Part shown: in pieces, positions 52,753-62,400 of the stretch
How positions within the stretch are numbered: position 1 is the stretch's first letter
Layout: every line of letters starts with the position of its first letter
NCBI RefSeq assembly: GCF_005405885.1
Contig: NZ_BJFL01000021.1
Span: 38,963 to 102,962, forward strand
Direction of reading: 5' to 3'
DNA length: 64,000 nt
DNA from: Gandjariella thermophila
GTDB lineage: Bacteria > Actinomycetota > Actinomycetes > Mycobacteriales > Pseudonocardiaceae
Made by a program: the position numbers and the translations under genes
The notes under the pieces: model-generated
The model's input: only the letters and a program-made list of their open reading frames with translations
What the model was told of the DNA's origin: nothing
Databases searched by the model: none

Positions 52753-53514
52753 TCAGGCCGGCAGGGACAGCAGCACCACCGGTGTCGTGGTCGGCCGCGT
52801 CGAGCCACCCGCCGGCTCGACGGTCACTCCGATCCGCTGCGCGTCCCCGGCTGGTGTGAATCCGAGCTCCCCGTCGCAGCCGGTCGCCGGTCCAGGCACC
52901 AGGCCGGCCGAGCGCGGCCCGGACGGGCCGATCAGCCAGGCCTGGTAGGCGCGGCCGTTCGGGGTGGGCGGCAGGCCGGAGGCCAGCAGCAGGGCCTCGC
53001 CGCGGGATCGGGAGACCACCACGGTCGCGGTGCCGCCCGCGGCGCCGGCACCGGACACCGCCCGCGCGTCGGGCGCGCCGAGCACCGCGGCTATCCGCTC
53101 GGTGCAGCCCAGTGCCCGGGAAAGCTGCTGCTGCGCGGTGTCGAGCTGGCGCTGGGTGCGCCAGGCCAGCGCGCCGAGCGCGCCGGACAGGCCGAGGAGC
53201 AGCGCCGCCCCGGCCACCGCCAGCCGCAGCGGCCAGCGCCGGGGCGCTGGCCCGGCCGGGTGTGGCTGGTGGGCCGGCCGGAGCGGCGGATCCTGCCTGG
53301 TCCGGGTGACCGTGGCGAGTACCCGGTCACGCAGCGCCTCGGGTGGCCGGGTGGCCACCGCCGCGCCCAGCCGGGCGGCCGTGGCCCGCAACTCGTCGAC
53401 CTCCTGAGCGCACGCCGGGCAGGCGGCGAGATGCTGCTCGAACAGCCGGCGCTCGGGCTCGTCCAGGGCGTCCAGGGCGTAGGCGCCGGTCAGCGTGTGC
53501 GCATCCGGTGTCAC
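52753..53514 (-). CDS. rskA: RskA-type zinc anti-sigma factor
   Basis: A 253-residue membrane protein. The N-terminal cytosolic ZAS domain has LTGAYALDALDEPERRLFEQ followed by HLAACPACAQEVDEL, i.e. the H-x3-C-x2-C zinc motif. One membrane helix (LRLAVAGAALLLGLSGALGA) leads to an outer RskA domain (GTATVVVSRSRGEALLLASG, NGRAYQAWLIG). Such proteins hold SigK inactive until intramembrane proteolysis. GTG 53514 lies 46 bases after the sigma gene on the same strand, so the pair is an operon and presumably partners. Confidence 0.9.
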   Translation of the reverse strand: MTPDAHTLTGAYALDALDEPERRLFEQHLAACPACAQEVDELRATAARLGAAVATRPPEALRDRVLATVTRTRQDPPLRPAHQPHPAGPAPRRWPLRLAVAGAALLLGLSGALGALAWRTQRQLDTAQQQLSRALGCTERIAAVLGAPDARAVSGAGAAGGTATVVVSRSRGEALLLASGLPPTPNGRAYQAWLIGPSGPRSAGLVPGPATGCDGELGFTPAGDAQRIGVTVEPAGGSTRPTTTPVVLLSLPA

Positions 53515-53560
53515 TGCCGCTCCGCGAGTCCGCGGGCGCCACCGGCCGACATGGCGCCGC

Positions 53561-54163
53561 TCATCTGGTCACTCCCAGGCAGTCCCGCAGCCGGATCAGC
53601 CCGTCCCGCAGCCGGGTCTTCACCGTGCCCAGCGGAGCGCCCAGCAGCTGGGCCACCTCCCGGTAGGTGTAGCCGCGGTAGTAAGCCAGCACCAGGGACT
53701 CCCGCTGCAACTCGGTCAGCGTGCGCAGGCAGCGCCGCACCCGCTCCCGCTCCAGGCGGCCGGCTACCGACTCGGCGACCTCGTCGAACGGCCGCCCCTC
53801 GGCCAGCGCGCCGGCCCGGCTTTCCCGGTCGGCCGAGGACTGCGCGGAACGCACCCGGTCCACCGCCCTGTGGTGCGCCAGGGTCAGCACCCAGGCGAGC
53901 GCGCCGCCCCGGGCCGGGCTGTACCGGGTCGCGGTGCGCCACAGCTCCACCAGGACCTCCTGAGCGACCTCCTCGGACTGGGCCGGATCGCGCAGCACGC
54001 GCAGCACCGTCCCGTAGACCGGGCCGGCCACCATGTCGTAGAGCCGCTCGAACGCGGCCTCGCTGCCTCGGGCCACCTCGACCAGCAGCTCGTCCGGCGT
54101 CCTCGCGGCGGCTTCGGCGGCCGGTAACGGGCGCCGGCGCGCCGGCCCCGCGTGCTCGTCCAT
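53561..54163 (-). CDS. sigK: ECF sigma factor, SigK type
   Basis: A 200-residue sigma-70 family ECF factor. Region 2: LLVEVARGSEAAFERLYDMV, AQEVLVELWRTATRYSPARG, ALAWVLTLAHHRAVDRVRSA. Region 4: LTELQRESLVLAYYRGYTYR, EVAQLLGAPLGTVKTRLRDG. The sequence and the RskA-like neighbour place it in the SigK/SigL group (ECF19), which in mycobacteria controls secreted antigens under redox control of RskA. ATG 54163 is taken, as upstream codons lack conservation. Targets here are unknown. Confidence 0.9.
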   Translation of the reverse strand: MDEHAGPARRRPLPAAEAAARTPDELLVEVARGSEAAFERLYDMVAGPVYGTVLRVLRDPAQSEEVAQEVLVELWRTATRYSPARGGALAWVLTLAHHRAVDRVRSAQSSADRESRAGALAEGRPFDEVAESVAGRLERERVRRCLRTLTELQRESLVLAYYRGYTYREVAQLLGAPLGTVKTRLRDGLIRLRDCLGVTR

Positions 54164-54413
54164 CCGCGGCCCTCCCACGGCTCGTGCGGCCCGTACCACC
54201 GGGTCGCCCGGAAAGCGATTCGCGGCCGGGCACCCGCCCGGATTGCCCGACACGGCGTGTCTCCCGCCGGATCACCGGGCCGCCCAATCCGGCGGCTCCG
54301 CCGCGCCGAACACCCGTCGAGCGGCGAGCCCGCCCCGGAGCGGTCGCAAGGCTTCCATGATCGACGGGTCGGGCACATGCCGTGACCACGGGGCCGCGAA
54401 CGAAGGAGCAACC

Positions 54414-54812
54414 ATGGCCGCCACCGCCCACCCCCTCGTCCACTCGCCGAACCGGCTGGTCGGCGGCGTGTTCGGCGCCGTCTACGTGCTGGTCGGCGCG
54501 GTCGGGTTCGCGATCACCCGGGGCGCCGACCTGGCCGCCACCTCCGGCCCGCAGCTCATCATCTTCGAGCTGAACCCGCTGCACAACGTGGTGCACGTGC
54601 TGGTCGGCGGCCTGCTGGCCGGCGCGGCGCTGGGTGCTGCCCGTGCCTCCCGGGTGGTGAACACCCTGGTCGGCGCGGTCTACCTGGTGGTGGGCGTCGC
54701 CGGGTTCTTCGTGGCCGGCAGCCACCTGAACATCCTCGCGGTGAACCAGCCGGACAACCTGCTCCACCTGGCCAGCGCGGCGCTGTTGCTGGGCGTTGGG
54801 CTGACCCGGTGA
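54414..54812 (+). CDS. DUF4383 membrane protein
   Basis: A 132-residue protein with four hydrophobic helices (LVGGVFGAVYVLVGAVGFAI, VVHVLVGGLLAGAALGAA, VVNTLVGAVYLVVGVAGFFV, LLHLASAALLLGVGLTR). Two His-containing repeats, ELNPLHNVVHVLVGG and NQPDNLLHLASAALLL, are the DUF4383 hallmark and could bind metal or heme (inference). ATG 54414 follows GAAGGAGCAA. It is divergent from sigK, and DUF4383 genes often sit near ECF factors, so it may belong to that regulon. Confidence 0.88.
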   Translation: MAATAHPLVHSPNRLVGGVFGAVYVLVGAVGFAITRGADLAATSGPQLIIFELNPLHNVVHVLVGGLLAGAALGAARASRVVNTLVGAVYLVVGVAGFFVAGSHLNILAVNQPDNLLHLASAALLLGVGLTR

Positions 54813-54963
54813 TGATCGCGGGCCGCGGCGGGAGGGAGGTGAGCGCCAGCGCGCGGCCCTCCCACCCTGCCGCCGTTCGACCCTCCGGCTGCCGACTCGT
54901 TGCGCCGCGTGACCGCGCACCCGGGCCGGTACGCGCCGCCCGAACGGCGTAGCTTGATGGCTT

Positions 54964-57273
54964 GTGGTGGCATCCGCGATGGGGCGGCCTTCCGGCAACC
55001 TTCCCGCCGAAGTAACCAGCTTCGTCGGGCGGCGCAACGAGGTGTCCGAAGCTCGCCGGCTGCTGACCCAGACCCGCCTGCTCACCCTGGCCGGTCCGGG
55101 CGGGGTCGGGAAGACCCGGCTGGGCCTGACCGTGGCCGGGCAGTTGCGCCGCGCGTTCCCGGACGGCGTGTGGCTGGTCGACCTGGCGCCGCTGGCCGAC
55201 CCGGAACTGCTGCCCGTGGCGGTGGCGGATGCGCTGGGCGTGCGCGACGAGTCCGGCCGCCCGCTGCCGGACGTGCTCCGGGCGCACATCGCCGACAAGT
55301 CCCTGCTGGTCGTCCTGGACAACTGCGAACACCTGCTGGAGGCCTGCGCCGAGCTGGCGGTCACCCTGCTGCGGGCCGCGCCCGGGGTGCGGATGGTCGC
55401 CACCAGCCGGGAGCCGCTGCGGGTCGACGGCGAGCACGTGTTCACGGTGCCCCCGCTGGCCATGCCCGAGGACCCAGACGCGCCGTCCCGCGAGGTGATG
55501 GCCACCGAGGCGGTGACGCTGCTCGCCGAGCGGGCCGAGGCGGCGGTGCCCAGCTTCACCATGCGTCCCGAGGACGCGCCCACCGCGGCCAGGATCGTGC
55601 GTGCCCTCGACGGGCTGCCGCTGGCCATCGAACTCGCCGCCGTTCAGCTGCGGGCGCTCTCCCTGGAGCAGTTGCTGGAGCGGATCGATGACGCGCTGGG
55701 CCTGCTGGCCGGCGGTATGCGCTCGGGACTGCCCCGGCAGCGCACGCTGCGCGCGATGATCGACTGGAGCTTCGACCTCTGCTCGCCGGAGGAACGCACG
55801 CTGTGGGAGCGGCTGTCGGTGTTCGCCGCCAGCTTTGACCTGGACACCATGGAACGGGTGTGCGGGGGCGAGGGGCTCGCCGGCGAGGCGGTGGACCTCA
55901 TCGTCGGCCTGGTCGACAAGTCCATCGTGCAGCGCGAGCAGCACGGGGACGCGGTCCGCTACCGGCTGCTGGAGACGATCCGGCAGTACGGGCGGGAGCG
56001 GCTGGCCGCCTCCGGCACCGAGACCGAGCTGCGGCGCCGGCACCGGGACTGGTACCAGGGGCTGGCCGCCCGGCTGGATGCGGAATGGTACGGGCCGCAC
56101 CAGCTGGACTGGTTCCGGCGCATGCGGACCGAGCACGCCGATGTCCGCGCGGCCCTCGACTTCTGCCTCGCCCACCCCGACGAGGCGGCCACCGGCCTGA
56201 CCATCGCCTGCGAGCTGCGCGTGTACTGGCATGCCAGCGGGTCGCTTGCCGAGGGCCGGCACTGGGTGCGCCTGCTGCTGGACCGGCACCCGGAACCGGA
56301 CGCGGTGCGCGCCAGGGGCCTGCGCACCGCCGGCCTGCTCGCGCTGTACCACAACGACCTCGGCGGGGCCCTGGTGGCCACCCGGGAGGCTCGGGAACTG
56401 GCGTTGCGCCTGGACAACCCGGTGCTGATCGCCTGGTCCACGCTGGCCGCGGGGTTCGCCACCCTACTCGGCCAGGACATCCGCACGGCGGTCCCGCTGC
56501 TGGAGGACGCGGTGGCGCGCATGCGCGCCACGCGGGACAACGGCGGCATCCTGCTGTCGCTGATGGTGCTCGCCAACGCCCTGCTGCTGCTCGGCGACGA
56601 GGACCGCGCCGTGCTCCTCGGCCGAGAGGCGGTGACGTTCAGCAAATCCATCGGCGAGTCCTGGATGCGGGCCTGGCTGATGTGGGTGCTGGGCATCGTC
56701 GCCTGGCGACAGGGCGACCTGCGGCGGGCCGCGGAGTACGAGCGGGACGGCATCCGGCTCAAGCGGGCGTTCCAGGACGGCGCCGGCATCGGCCAGTGCA
56801 GCGCGGTGCTCGGCTGGATCGCCGCGGCCGAGGGGCGGCCGGAACGCGGAGCCCGGTTGCTCGGCGCGGCCGACGCGGTCTGGCGGCGCACCGGCTCCTC
56901 GCTGTACCGGCACCTGGTCGACCTCAACGAGAAGGTGGTCGCCGAACTGCGCAGCACCCTGGGCGACGACGGGTTCGACGCCGCCTTCGCCGAAGGCACC
57001 CGGCTCACCCTGGACGAGGCGGTGTGTTACGCGCTGGAGGAACGCACCAGGTCACGGCCCCGCGGCGCGGAGCGGGCGCAGGACACCCTGACCCGCAGGG
57101 AGACGCAGATCGCCGAACTGATCGCCGAGGGCCTGACCAACAAGGAGATCGCCGCCCGCCTGGTGATCTCGCAGCGCACCGTGGAGACACACGTCGAGCA
57201 CATCCTCACCAAGCTGGGGTTCTCCTCGCGCACCCAGGTGGCGAGCTGGTTCACCGGCGAGCGGTCCGCCTGA
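54964..57273 (+). CDS. Large ATP-binding LuxR-family regulator (NB-ARC/TPR/HTH)
   Basis: A 769-residue STAND-type regulator. The ATPase module starts LPAEVTSFVGRRNEVSEARR, with Walker A GPGGVGKT at residues 44-51, Walker B SLLVVLDNCEHLLEACAELA and ATSREPLR. A winged helix follows, with RTLRAMIDWSFDLCSPEERT, then an all-helical TPR-like sensor of about 350 residues. The C-terminal LuxR HTH is LTRRETQIAELIAEGLTNKE, IAARLVISQRTVETHVEHIL. It should oligomerise on ligand or partner binding and activate transcription. GTG 54964 has TAGCTT 8 bases upstream (leaderless type). No obvious target gene adjoins it. Confidence 0.92.
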   Translation: MVASAMGRPSGNLPAEVTSFVGRRNEVSEARRLLTQTRLLTLAGPGGVGKTRLGLTVAGQLRRAFPDGVWLVDLAPLADPELLPVAVADALGVRDESGRPLPDVLRAHIADKSLLVVLDNCEHLLEACAELAVTLLRAAPGVRMVATSREPLRVDGEHVFTVPPLAMPEDPDAPSREVMATEAVTLLAERAEAAVPSFTMRPEDAPTAARIVRALDGLPLAIELAAVQLRALSLEQLLERIDDALGLLAGGMRSGLPRQRTLRAMIDWSFDLCSPEERTLWERLSVFAASFDLDTMERVCGGEGLAGEAVDLIVGLVDKSIVQREQHGDAVRYRLLETIRQYGRERLAASGTETELRRRHRDWYQGLAARLDAEWYGPHQLDWFRRMRTEHADVRAALDFCLAHPDEAATGLTIACELRVYWHASGSLAEGRHWVRLLLDRHPEPDAVRARGLRTAGLLALYHNDLGGALVATREARELALRLDNPVLIAWSTLAAGFATLLGQDIRTAVPLLEDAVARMRATRDNGGILLSLMVLANALLLLGDEDRAVLLGREAVTFSKSIGESWMRAWLMWVLGIVAWRQGDLRRAAEYERDGIRLKRAFQDGAGIGQCSAVLGWIAAAEGRPERGARLLGAADAVWRRTGSSLYRHLVDLNEKVVAELRSTLGDDGFDAAFAEGTRLTLDEAVCYALEERTRSRPRGAERAQDTLTRRETQIAELIAEGLTNKEIAARLVISQRTVETHVEHILTKLGFSSRTQVASWFTGERSA

Positions 57274-57610
57274 TCCGGCCCAGCGCCCCGGCCACACACG
57301 AAAGGCCGGCACGAAAAAGTGGGTTGGCCGCGCCTCCCGCGCGGGCCAACCCACCACGTCCGGTCCTGGCGCGCCACCCCGAACAGACGCGCCGACCCGG
57401 CCTCTCGCGGATGTCGCCGCCGTCCGAAGCGTCATCCGCCGGGAAGGATGTCCCCCGAGACACCCAACCCATCACCCACAACCCCGAAATGGGCAAGTCC
57501 AGAATCGCGCATCCGTGCCGCGCTGCGCAGGCCCGAACGGCATCGGTTCCCGGGTCCAACGGCCCAGGACCGATGGGCCCCAGGTCCCGGAGCTCGGCGC
57601 GGCCAGCGCC
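57274..57610. other. Intergenic region between the LuxR regulator and cvnD
   Basis: Apart from the terminator described separately, I see no gene of natural composition here. It separates converging genes, so promoters are not expected. Confidence 0.5.
57319..57354. terminator. Terminator after the LuxR regulator
   Basis: GTGGGTTGGCC (57319-57329) pairs with GGCCAACCCAC (57344-57354), and the loop itself can add GCGC pairing. It lies 46 bases past the stop and may serve both converging genes. Confidence 0.75.
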
Positions 57611-58291
57611 TCAGCCGGCGACCTCGTCGGCCCGGAACCGGCCCGGCCCGCGGTGATGCCGCCCACCACCGGGCCGAGGGTCCGATCCGTCCCTGCTGGT
57701 CGGCAACTGGCAGCGGATGGCGTACTCGACCAGCGCGGTCAGCGCCTTGGCGGCGAACCGGCGATCCCGGGCGTCACAGGTGACCATCGGCACGTGCGGG
57801 CCGATTTCCATGGCTTCCCGGATCCGGCGCTCGTCGTAGGTCATCACGCGACCGAAGTCGTTCAGCGCGATGATGTAAGGCAGGCCCCGGTCCTCGAAGA
57901 AGGACACCGCCTCGGCGGCGTCCTGCGGGCGGCTCGCATCGGTCAGCACCACCGCCCCGATGGCACCCCGGACCAGGTCGTCCCAGAGGAACCAGGACCG
58001 CTCCCGGCGCGGCGTGACGAAGAGGTAGAGCAGCAGGTCGGCGTCCAGCGCGACCCGCCCGAAGTCGGTGCGGACCGTGACCGTGCGCTCGCTGCACGCG
58101 GTGACCAGGTCACTGACGTGCTTACCGGCTTCGGTCATCAACGCCTCCATGGTCAGCGGCGCGTTCTGCGACACCGACCCGAGGAAGGTGGTCTTCCCCG
58201 CCCCGAAGCCGCCGGCCACGACGATCTTCGCGGAGTTCAGCGTTGACGTGCCTGTGTTGCTGCCCGATGTGCTAGAGCCGACGTAGTCCAC
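57611..58291 (-). CDS. cvnD: Conservon GTPase-like protein CvnD with altered G3 motif
   Basis: A 226-residue Ras-like protein, last of the conservon. G1 is normal (KIVVAGGFGAGKTTFLGSVS), and DFGRVALDADLLLYLF and GAIGAVVLTDASRPQDAAEA follow the family. Where relatives read FGTPGQ-x-RFWF, this protein reads FVTPRRERSWFLWDD: the Gly and Gln of the switch II motif, which position the catalytic water, are both replaced by Arg. As in other CvnD proteins there is no TKxD base motif (ALNDFG instead). It may bind nucleotide but hydrolyse it poorly, or use another mechanism. GTG 58291 lies 20 bases inside the end of cvnC. The C-terminal 25 residues are disordered. Confidence 0.88.
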   Translation of the reverse strand: MDYVGSSTSGSNTGTSTLNSAKIVVAGGFGAGKTTFLGSVSQNAPLTMEALMTEAGKHVSDLVTACSERTVTVRTDFGRVALDADLLLYLFVTPRRERSWFLWDDLVRGAIGAVVLTDASRPQDAAEAVSFFEDRGLPYIIALNDFGRVMTYDERRIREAMEIGPHVPMVTCDARDRRFAAKALTALVEYAIRCQLPTSRDGSDPRPGGGRHHRGPGRFRADEVAG

Positions 58292-58955
58292 TCAACACCC
58301 TCTCCATCAGCGCGAGGTCCGGCTTGTCGCCGTCGGTGGAGGCGTTCTGGTGCACGTTAATCAAACCGAGCCCTGCCATGTCGCCCAGCAACACCTTGGC
58401 CACGCCCAGAGGCAACGACAGCAACGCTGCCACCTCCGCCACCGACCGCGGCTGCGCACACAGCGAAGCCACCGCCCGGTGCTCCGCCTGCGCGAGCGCG
58501 GCGGCGTTGTAGCCCCGTTCGCTGGTCGACACCAGGGTTTCGATCTCTAGATGGTAGTCGGACTTCGTCCGGCCCCGGGTCCACGCATACGCGCGGACGA
58601 TCGCGGCGGCGTCCTCCTCGGTCTCCTCGTACTCCGGCTCCCCCTCGTAGGCGTGCCTGGCCTGGGTTTCGTAGGCCGCGGTGCCCGCCGGGGGTGGAGT
58701 CATCCCGCGCCTCGGCTGGCCGTACTCGCCGTACTCGCCGCCGTCCGGGTAGGGCGCCGGGGCCCCGCGCTCCCCGGCGACCGGCTCGGGCTGGCGGTGT
58801 CCGGCCTCGCGTCTGCGAGGCGGCTCCGCCTGGGGCTCGGGCTGGGACCGCTCGCGTTGCCGGCGGCGGCCCACCCCGCTGTCGAGGGTGAAGCCCTGGA
58901 GAAGATCGGCGAAGGTCTGCTCGGAATTCTGCTCGGAGCCAGCACCGTTACTCAT
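58272..58955 (-). CDS. cvnC: DUF742 protein CvnC
   Basis: A 227-residue protein. The first 125 residues are disordered (Pro/Arg/Glu-rich, with PYPDGGEYGEYGQPRRG). The conserved DUF742 domain follows, with IVRAYAWTRGRTKSDYHLEI, ETLVSTSERGYNAAALAQAE and RSVAEVAALLSLPLGVAKVL, a winged-helix-like end that may bind DNA or the partner GTPase. ATG 58955, ATG 58958 and GTG 58961 are adjacent candidate starts after GAGGTG. Third gene of cvnABCD. Confidence 0.88.
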   Translation of the reverse strand: MSNGAGSEQNSEQTFADLLQGFTLDSGVGRRRQRERSQPEPQAEPPRRREAGHRQPEPVAGERGAPAPYPDGGEYGEYGQPRRGMTPPPAGTAAYETQARHAYEGEPEYEETEEDAAAIVRAYAWTRGRTKSDYHLEIETLVSTSERGYNAAALAQAEHRAVASLCAQPRSVAEVAALLSLPLGVAKVLLGDMAGLGLINVHQNASTDGDKPDLALMERVLSGLRRL

Positions 58956-58962
58956 CATCACC

Positions 58963-59406
58963 TCACACGGGCTGACGGGCCATCGACTGACGGGTCCCCT
59001 GCAGATGGGCCCGCAGCTCAGGCGTGAGCATCTGACCGACCTGATCGACGAGCACGGTCATCTCGTAGGCGACCTGCCCGACGTCGCAGTTGGGTGCCGC
59101 GAGGACGGCGAGGCACGAGCCGTCCCTGATCGACATGAGCAGCATGATGCCGTGCTCCATCTCAATCACGGTCTGCAGGACCCGCTCGGCGTTGAAGCAC
59201 CGGGCCGCGCCCTGGGTGAGACTGGCTACCCCGGCGGCCACGGCCGCCAGTTGCTCGGCACGGTCCTCCGGCAGCCTGCTCGACGCGGTGAGCAGCAACC
59301 CGTCGACCGAGACCACCACAGCGTGCGCGACGCCGGGGACGCGCTCGGTGAAGTTGCTGACCAGCCAACCGAAGCGATGCACCTGCCGTGACTGGGGTGA
59401 GGTCAT
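58963..59406 (-). CDS. cvnB: Roadblock/LC7 protein CvnB
   Basis: A 147-residue Roadblock/LC7 fold: RFGWLVSNFTERVPGVAHAV, VVSVDGLLLTASSRLPEDRA, EQLAAVAAGVASLTQGAARC, LQTVIEMEHGIMLLMSIRDG, SCLAVLAAPNCDVGQVAYEM. These proteins bind and regulate small GTPases such as CvnD, linking them to the CvnA sensor. ATG 59406 overlaps the cvnA stop (ATGA), so synthesis is coupled. Confidence 0.93.
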   Translation of the reverse strand: MTSPQSRQVHRFGWLVSNFTERVPGVAHAVVVSVDGLLLTASSRLPEDRAEQLAAVAAGVASLTQGAARCFNAERVLQTVIEMEHGIMLLMSIRDGSCLAVLAAPNCDVGQVAYEMTVLVDQVGQMLTPELRAHLQGTRQSMARQPV

Positions 59407-62400
59407 GGGTTCTCCTGCCCATATGGGTTGTCGTTTTCCTGGAGGGCGCTGGGGCGACCCTGCCGCACGCCCGCCTGGTAGTTGCTGAGGAAGCCGCGGG
59501 TGCGCTCCGGATTGCGGTGCGACGGCGTGCTCTCCGGCGCGGTGTTCGAGGGCCGCTGGGCCAGGCTCGGCAACAGGTGCGCCTTGGGCTTGCGCCGCGG
59601 CAGCCCGGCGGAGGTGACATCCACGGCCTCCGCCTTGGCCGCAGCGGGTTCGGGCCGCTCCGGAACTGCCGGTGGCGGGCTGGCCGGCGGCGGGGCGGAA
59701 GTCTCGGCCGGTGACGGCGGCGCGGCCGGCAGGTCGATGCCCGGTCGGCTGGGCTCCGCCGGCCGGCTGCTACCCGCCGGCCGGCTGGTCTCCGCGGCCG
59801 GAGCGTCCTCCCGGGGCGCCGACGCGGCCGGTCGCTCGGACCCGCTCGCCTCCGGCGTGGGGTCGAACCAGCTGAACGCACCGTCGTCCGCGGGCGGGGC
59901 GTAGTCCTGGAAGCCGCTCCCCGGGGCGCCGTACTCCGCGAAGCCGTTCGCCGCGTCGACACCGGCCTGCTCGGCCGGGCGGACGGTGTCCGAGAAGGCC
60001 GGCGTGGGTGAGTACGGCTCCGGCTCCGGCTCCGCCGGAATCACCGGGTGCTGCGCGGTCTCCGCGGCCCACGTCGACTCGTCGCCCGAGGACCACGACG
60101 GCGTGCCGAGCAGCGGGTCCTCCGAACCGGAGCCGGATCCGGCGTCCGCCGGCTGGGTCGGCGCGAACCAGTCCTGCGCGCTTCCGTTGACGCCGCTGTC
60201 CAGGCTGCTGGCCCCGTTCACCCCGTTGCCGCCGAACAGCGGCGCGGTGGGCTGCGGCGGCTCGGCCGGCGGCCCGGACTGGCCGGGCACGCGCAGCGAG
60301 CCGTCCTCGGCGTCGCCGCGCGGCGGCTCCGAGCCGGTGGGCGTGAACAGGTCCGCGGCCGGGGAGATCGCCGGCGGCAGTGGCGGGACGGCCCCGGCCG
60401 CCGGACCGGAGGCCGGCCGCCGCGGTTCGAGCGCGTGGCGCTCGGTGCCCGGCCCGGCCGGGTCCATGCCCGGCCGGCTGGTCTCACCGGGCCGCAGCGG
60501 CTCGAACCCGGGCCGGCTGGTCTCGCCGGGCCGGGACGGCTCGGTACCGAAGCCCGGCGCGGGCTCGGCGGGCTGGCCGCCGAAGCCCTGCAGCGCGTCG
60601 GCCGGCTGGGTCGGCGGGCCGCCGTCCCACGCGGCGCCCTGCTGGGCACGGCCGGCTCCGCCGAACGCGTCGGCCGCCGCCGACCGCCGGGGAAGCCCTC
60701 CCGGGCCGGCCGGTGCGCCCGGGGTGCCCTGGTCCGCCGCGTTCGGGTTGGCCAGCAGTTGGCCGACGCCCGAGCCGTTGGCCGCCGTCGCGGGCGGCGT
60801 GGTCAGCTCGGCCGGGGTGAAGCCGCCGAGCGTGCCGCCGAAGTCGGCCGGACCGCGGCGCTCCTTGGTCCGCACCAGCTCCGCCGGTACCAGCACGAAC
60901 GCGCGCAGGCCGCCGAGATCCTCGTCGCTGAACAGCCGGACGCTGAAGCCGTGCCGGCTGGCCAGCCGGCCGACCACGAACAGACCCATCTGCCGGGACA
61001 CCGGCACCTCGCCACCGCCCTCGGCGGACACGCGCTTGTTGGCGTCCTCCAGCTCGGCCTCGCTCATGCCGATGCCCTGGTCGAGCACGTCGATGAGCAC
61101 CGAACCGTCGCGCTGCTCCCGGCTGCCCAGGGTGACCTGGGAGTCCGGCGGGGAGAAGTTGGTGGCGTTGTCCAGCAGCTCGGCCAGCAGCCGGACCAGG
61201 TCACCGGCGGCGTACCCGACGACCTCCGCGTTGGCCTCGGACTGCACCACCGCGCGCTCGTAGTGCTCGATCTCGGACACCGCGGCGCGCAGCACGTCTC
61301 CCATGGGCACCGGCTTGCTGAACCGGCGGGCCAGCTCGCTGCCGGAGAGCACCATCAGGTTCTCGTTGTTGCGCCGCATCCGGGTGGCCAGGTGGTCCAG
61401 CTTGAAGAGGTTGGCCAGCTGGTCCGGATCCTCCTCGTGCTGCTCCAACTGCTCCATCAGCCGCAGCTGGCGCTCCACCAGGCTCTGGCTGCGCCGGGAG
61501 AAGTTGACGAAGATGTTCCGCAGGTTGCTGCGCAGGCCGGCCTGCTCGACGGTGGACCGCACCGCCTGGTTGAGCACCGCGTCGAAGGCCCTGGCCAGCT
61601 GGCCGAACTCCTCCGTGGTGTCCAGCGGCATGGGCTCGAGCATCATGTCCTCGGTGTCACCCTCGTGCACCTTGGCCACGATCTCGGGAAGCCGGTTCTC
61701 CGCCACCTCCAGCGCGGTGCGGCGCAGCACGTTGAGCGAGCGCAGCAGGTAGCGACCGATCACGAAGCCGATCGCGGCCGCGACCACCAGGGTGGACATC
61801 AGCAGCACGGACGCCGCGCCGGCCCGGGTACTGGTCTGGTCCTGCAGGCTGGCCGCGGTGCGCCCGAGCTCGTCCGCGAGCGATCCGCTCACCTTGGCCA
61901 TCAGCGCCGAGGTGGTGTCGGAGCTGCGGTTCCAGTCCTCCACCGGGATCGGCAGCGAGGTGTCCGCGTTCTGCCCCCGGCCGCTGGTCGGCCGGTCGGA
62001 CGTTCCGGTGGCCCTGCTCAGCGCGAGCTGCTCGAACTGCTTGCGCAGGTTCACGTCGGAGCCGGCCACGCTCTGCTGGTAGAGCCCCTGCTGCGCGGGG
62101 GTGGCCAGGGCGAGGAAGTCGGCCGTCTTGTCCTGCAGCCGGACGTCGGACTCCTGCAGCGTGCGCAGTTCGGTGCCGAGCAGGTGGCCGCGCAGGATTC
62201 CGGCCAGCACGATCGCGTGTTGCAGGTGCACCTCGTCCTGGGCGATCAGCAGGTCCTGCAACGCGGAGGCGGTACCGGACAGCGCCGGGTCACCGAGCTG
62301 GCTGGACAGCGCCTGGCCGAAGTCCAGCAGTCCCTTGGTGACGGTGCTGTAGTTGGCCACCGCGGTCACCGCGTCGGTGCTGCCGGACAGCACCTGCTGG

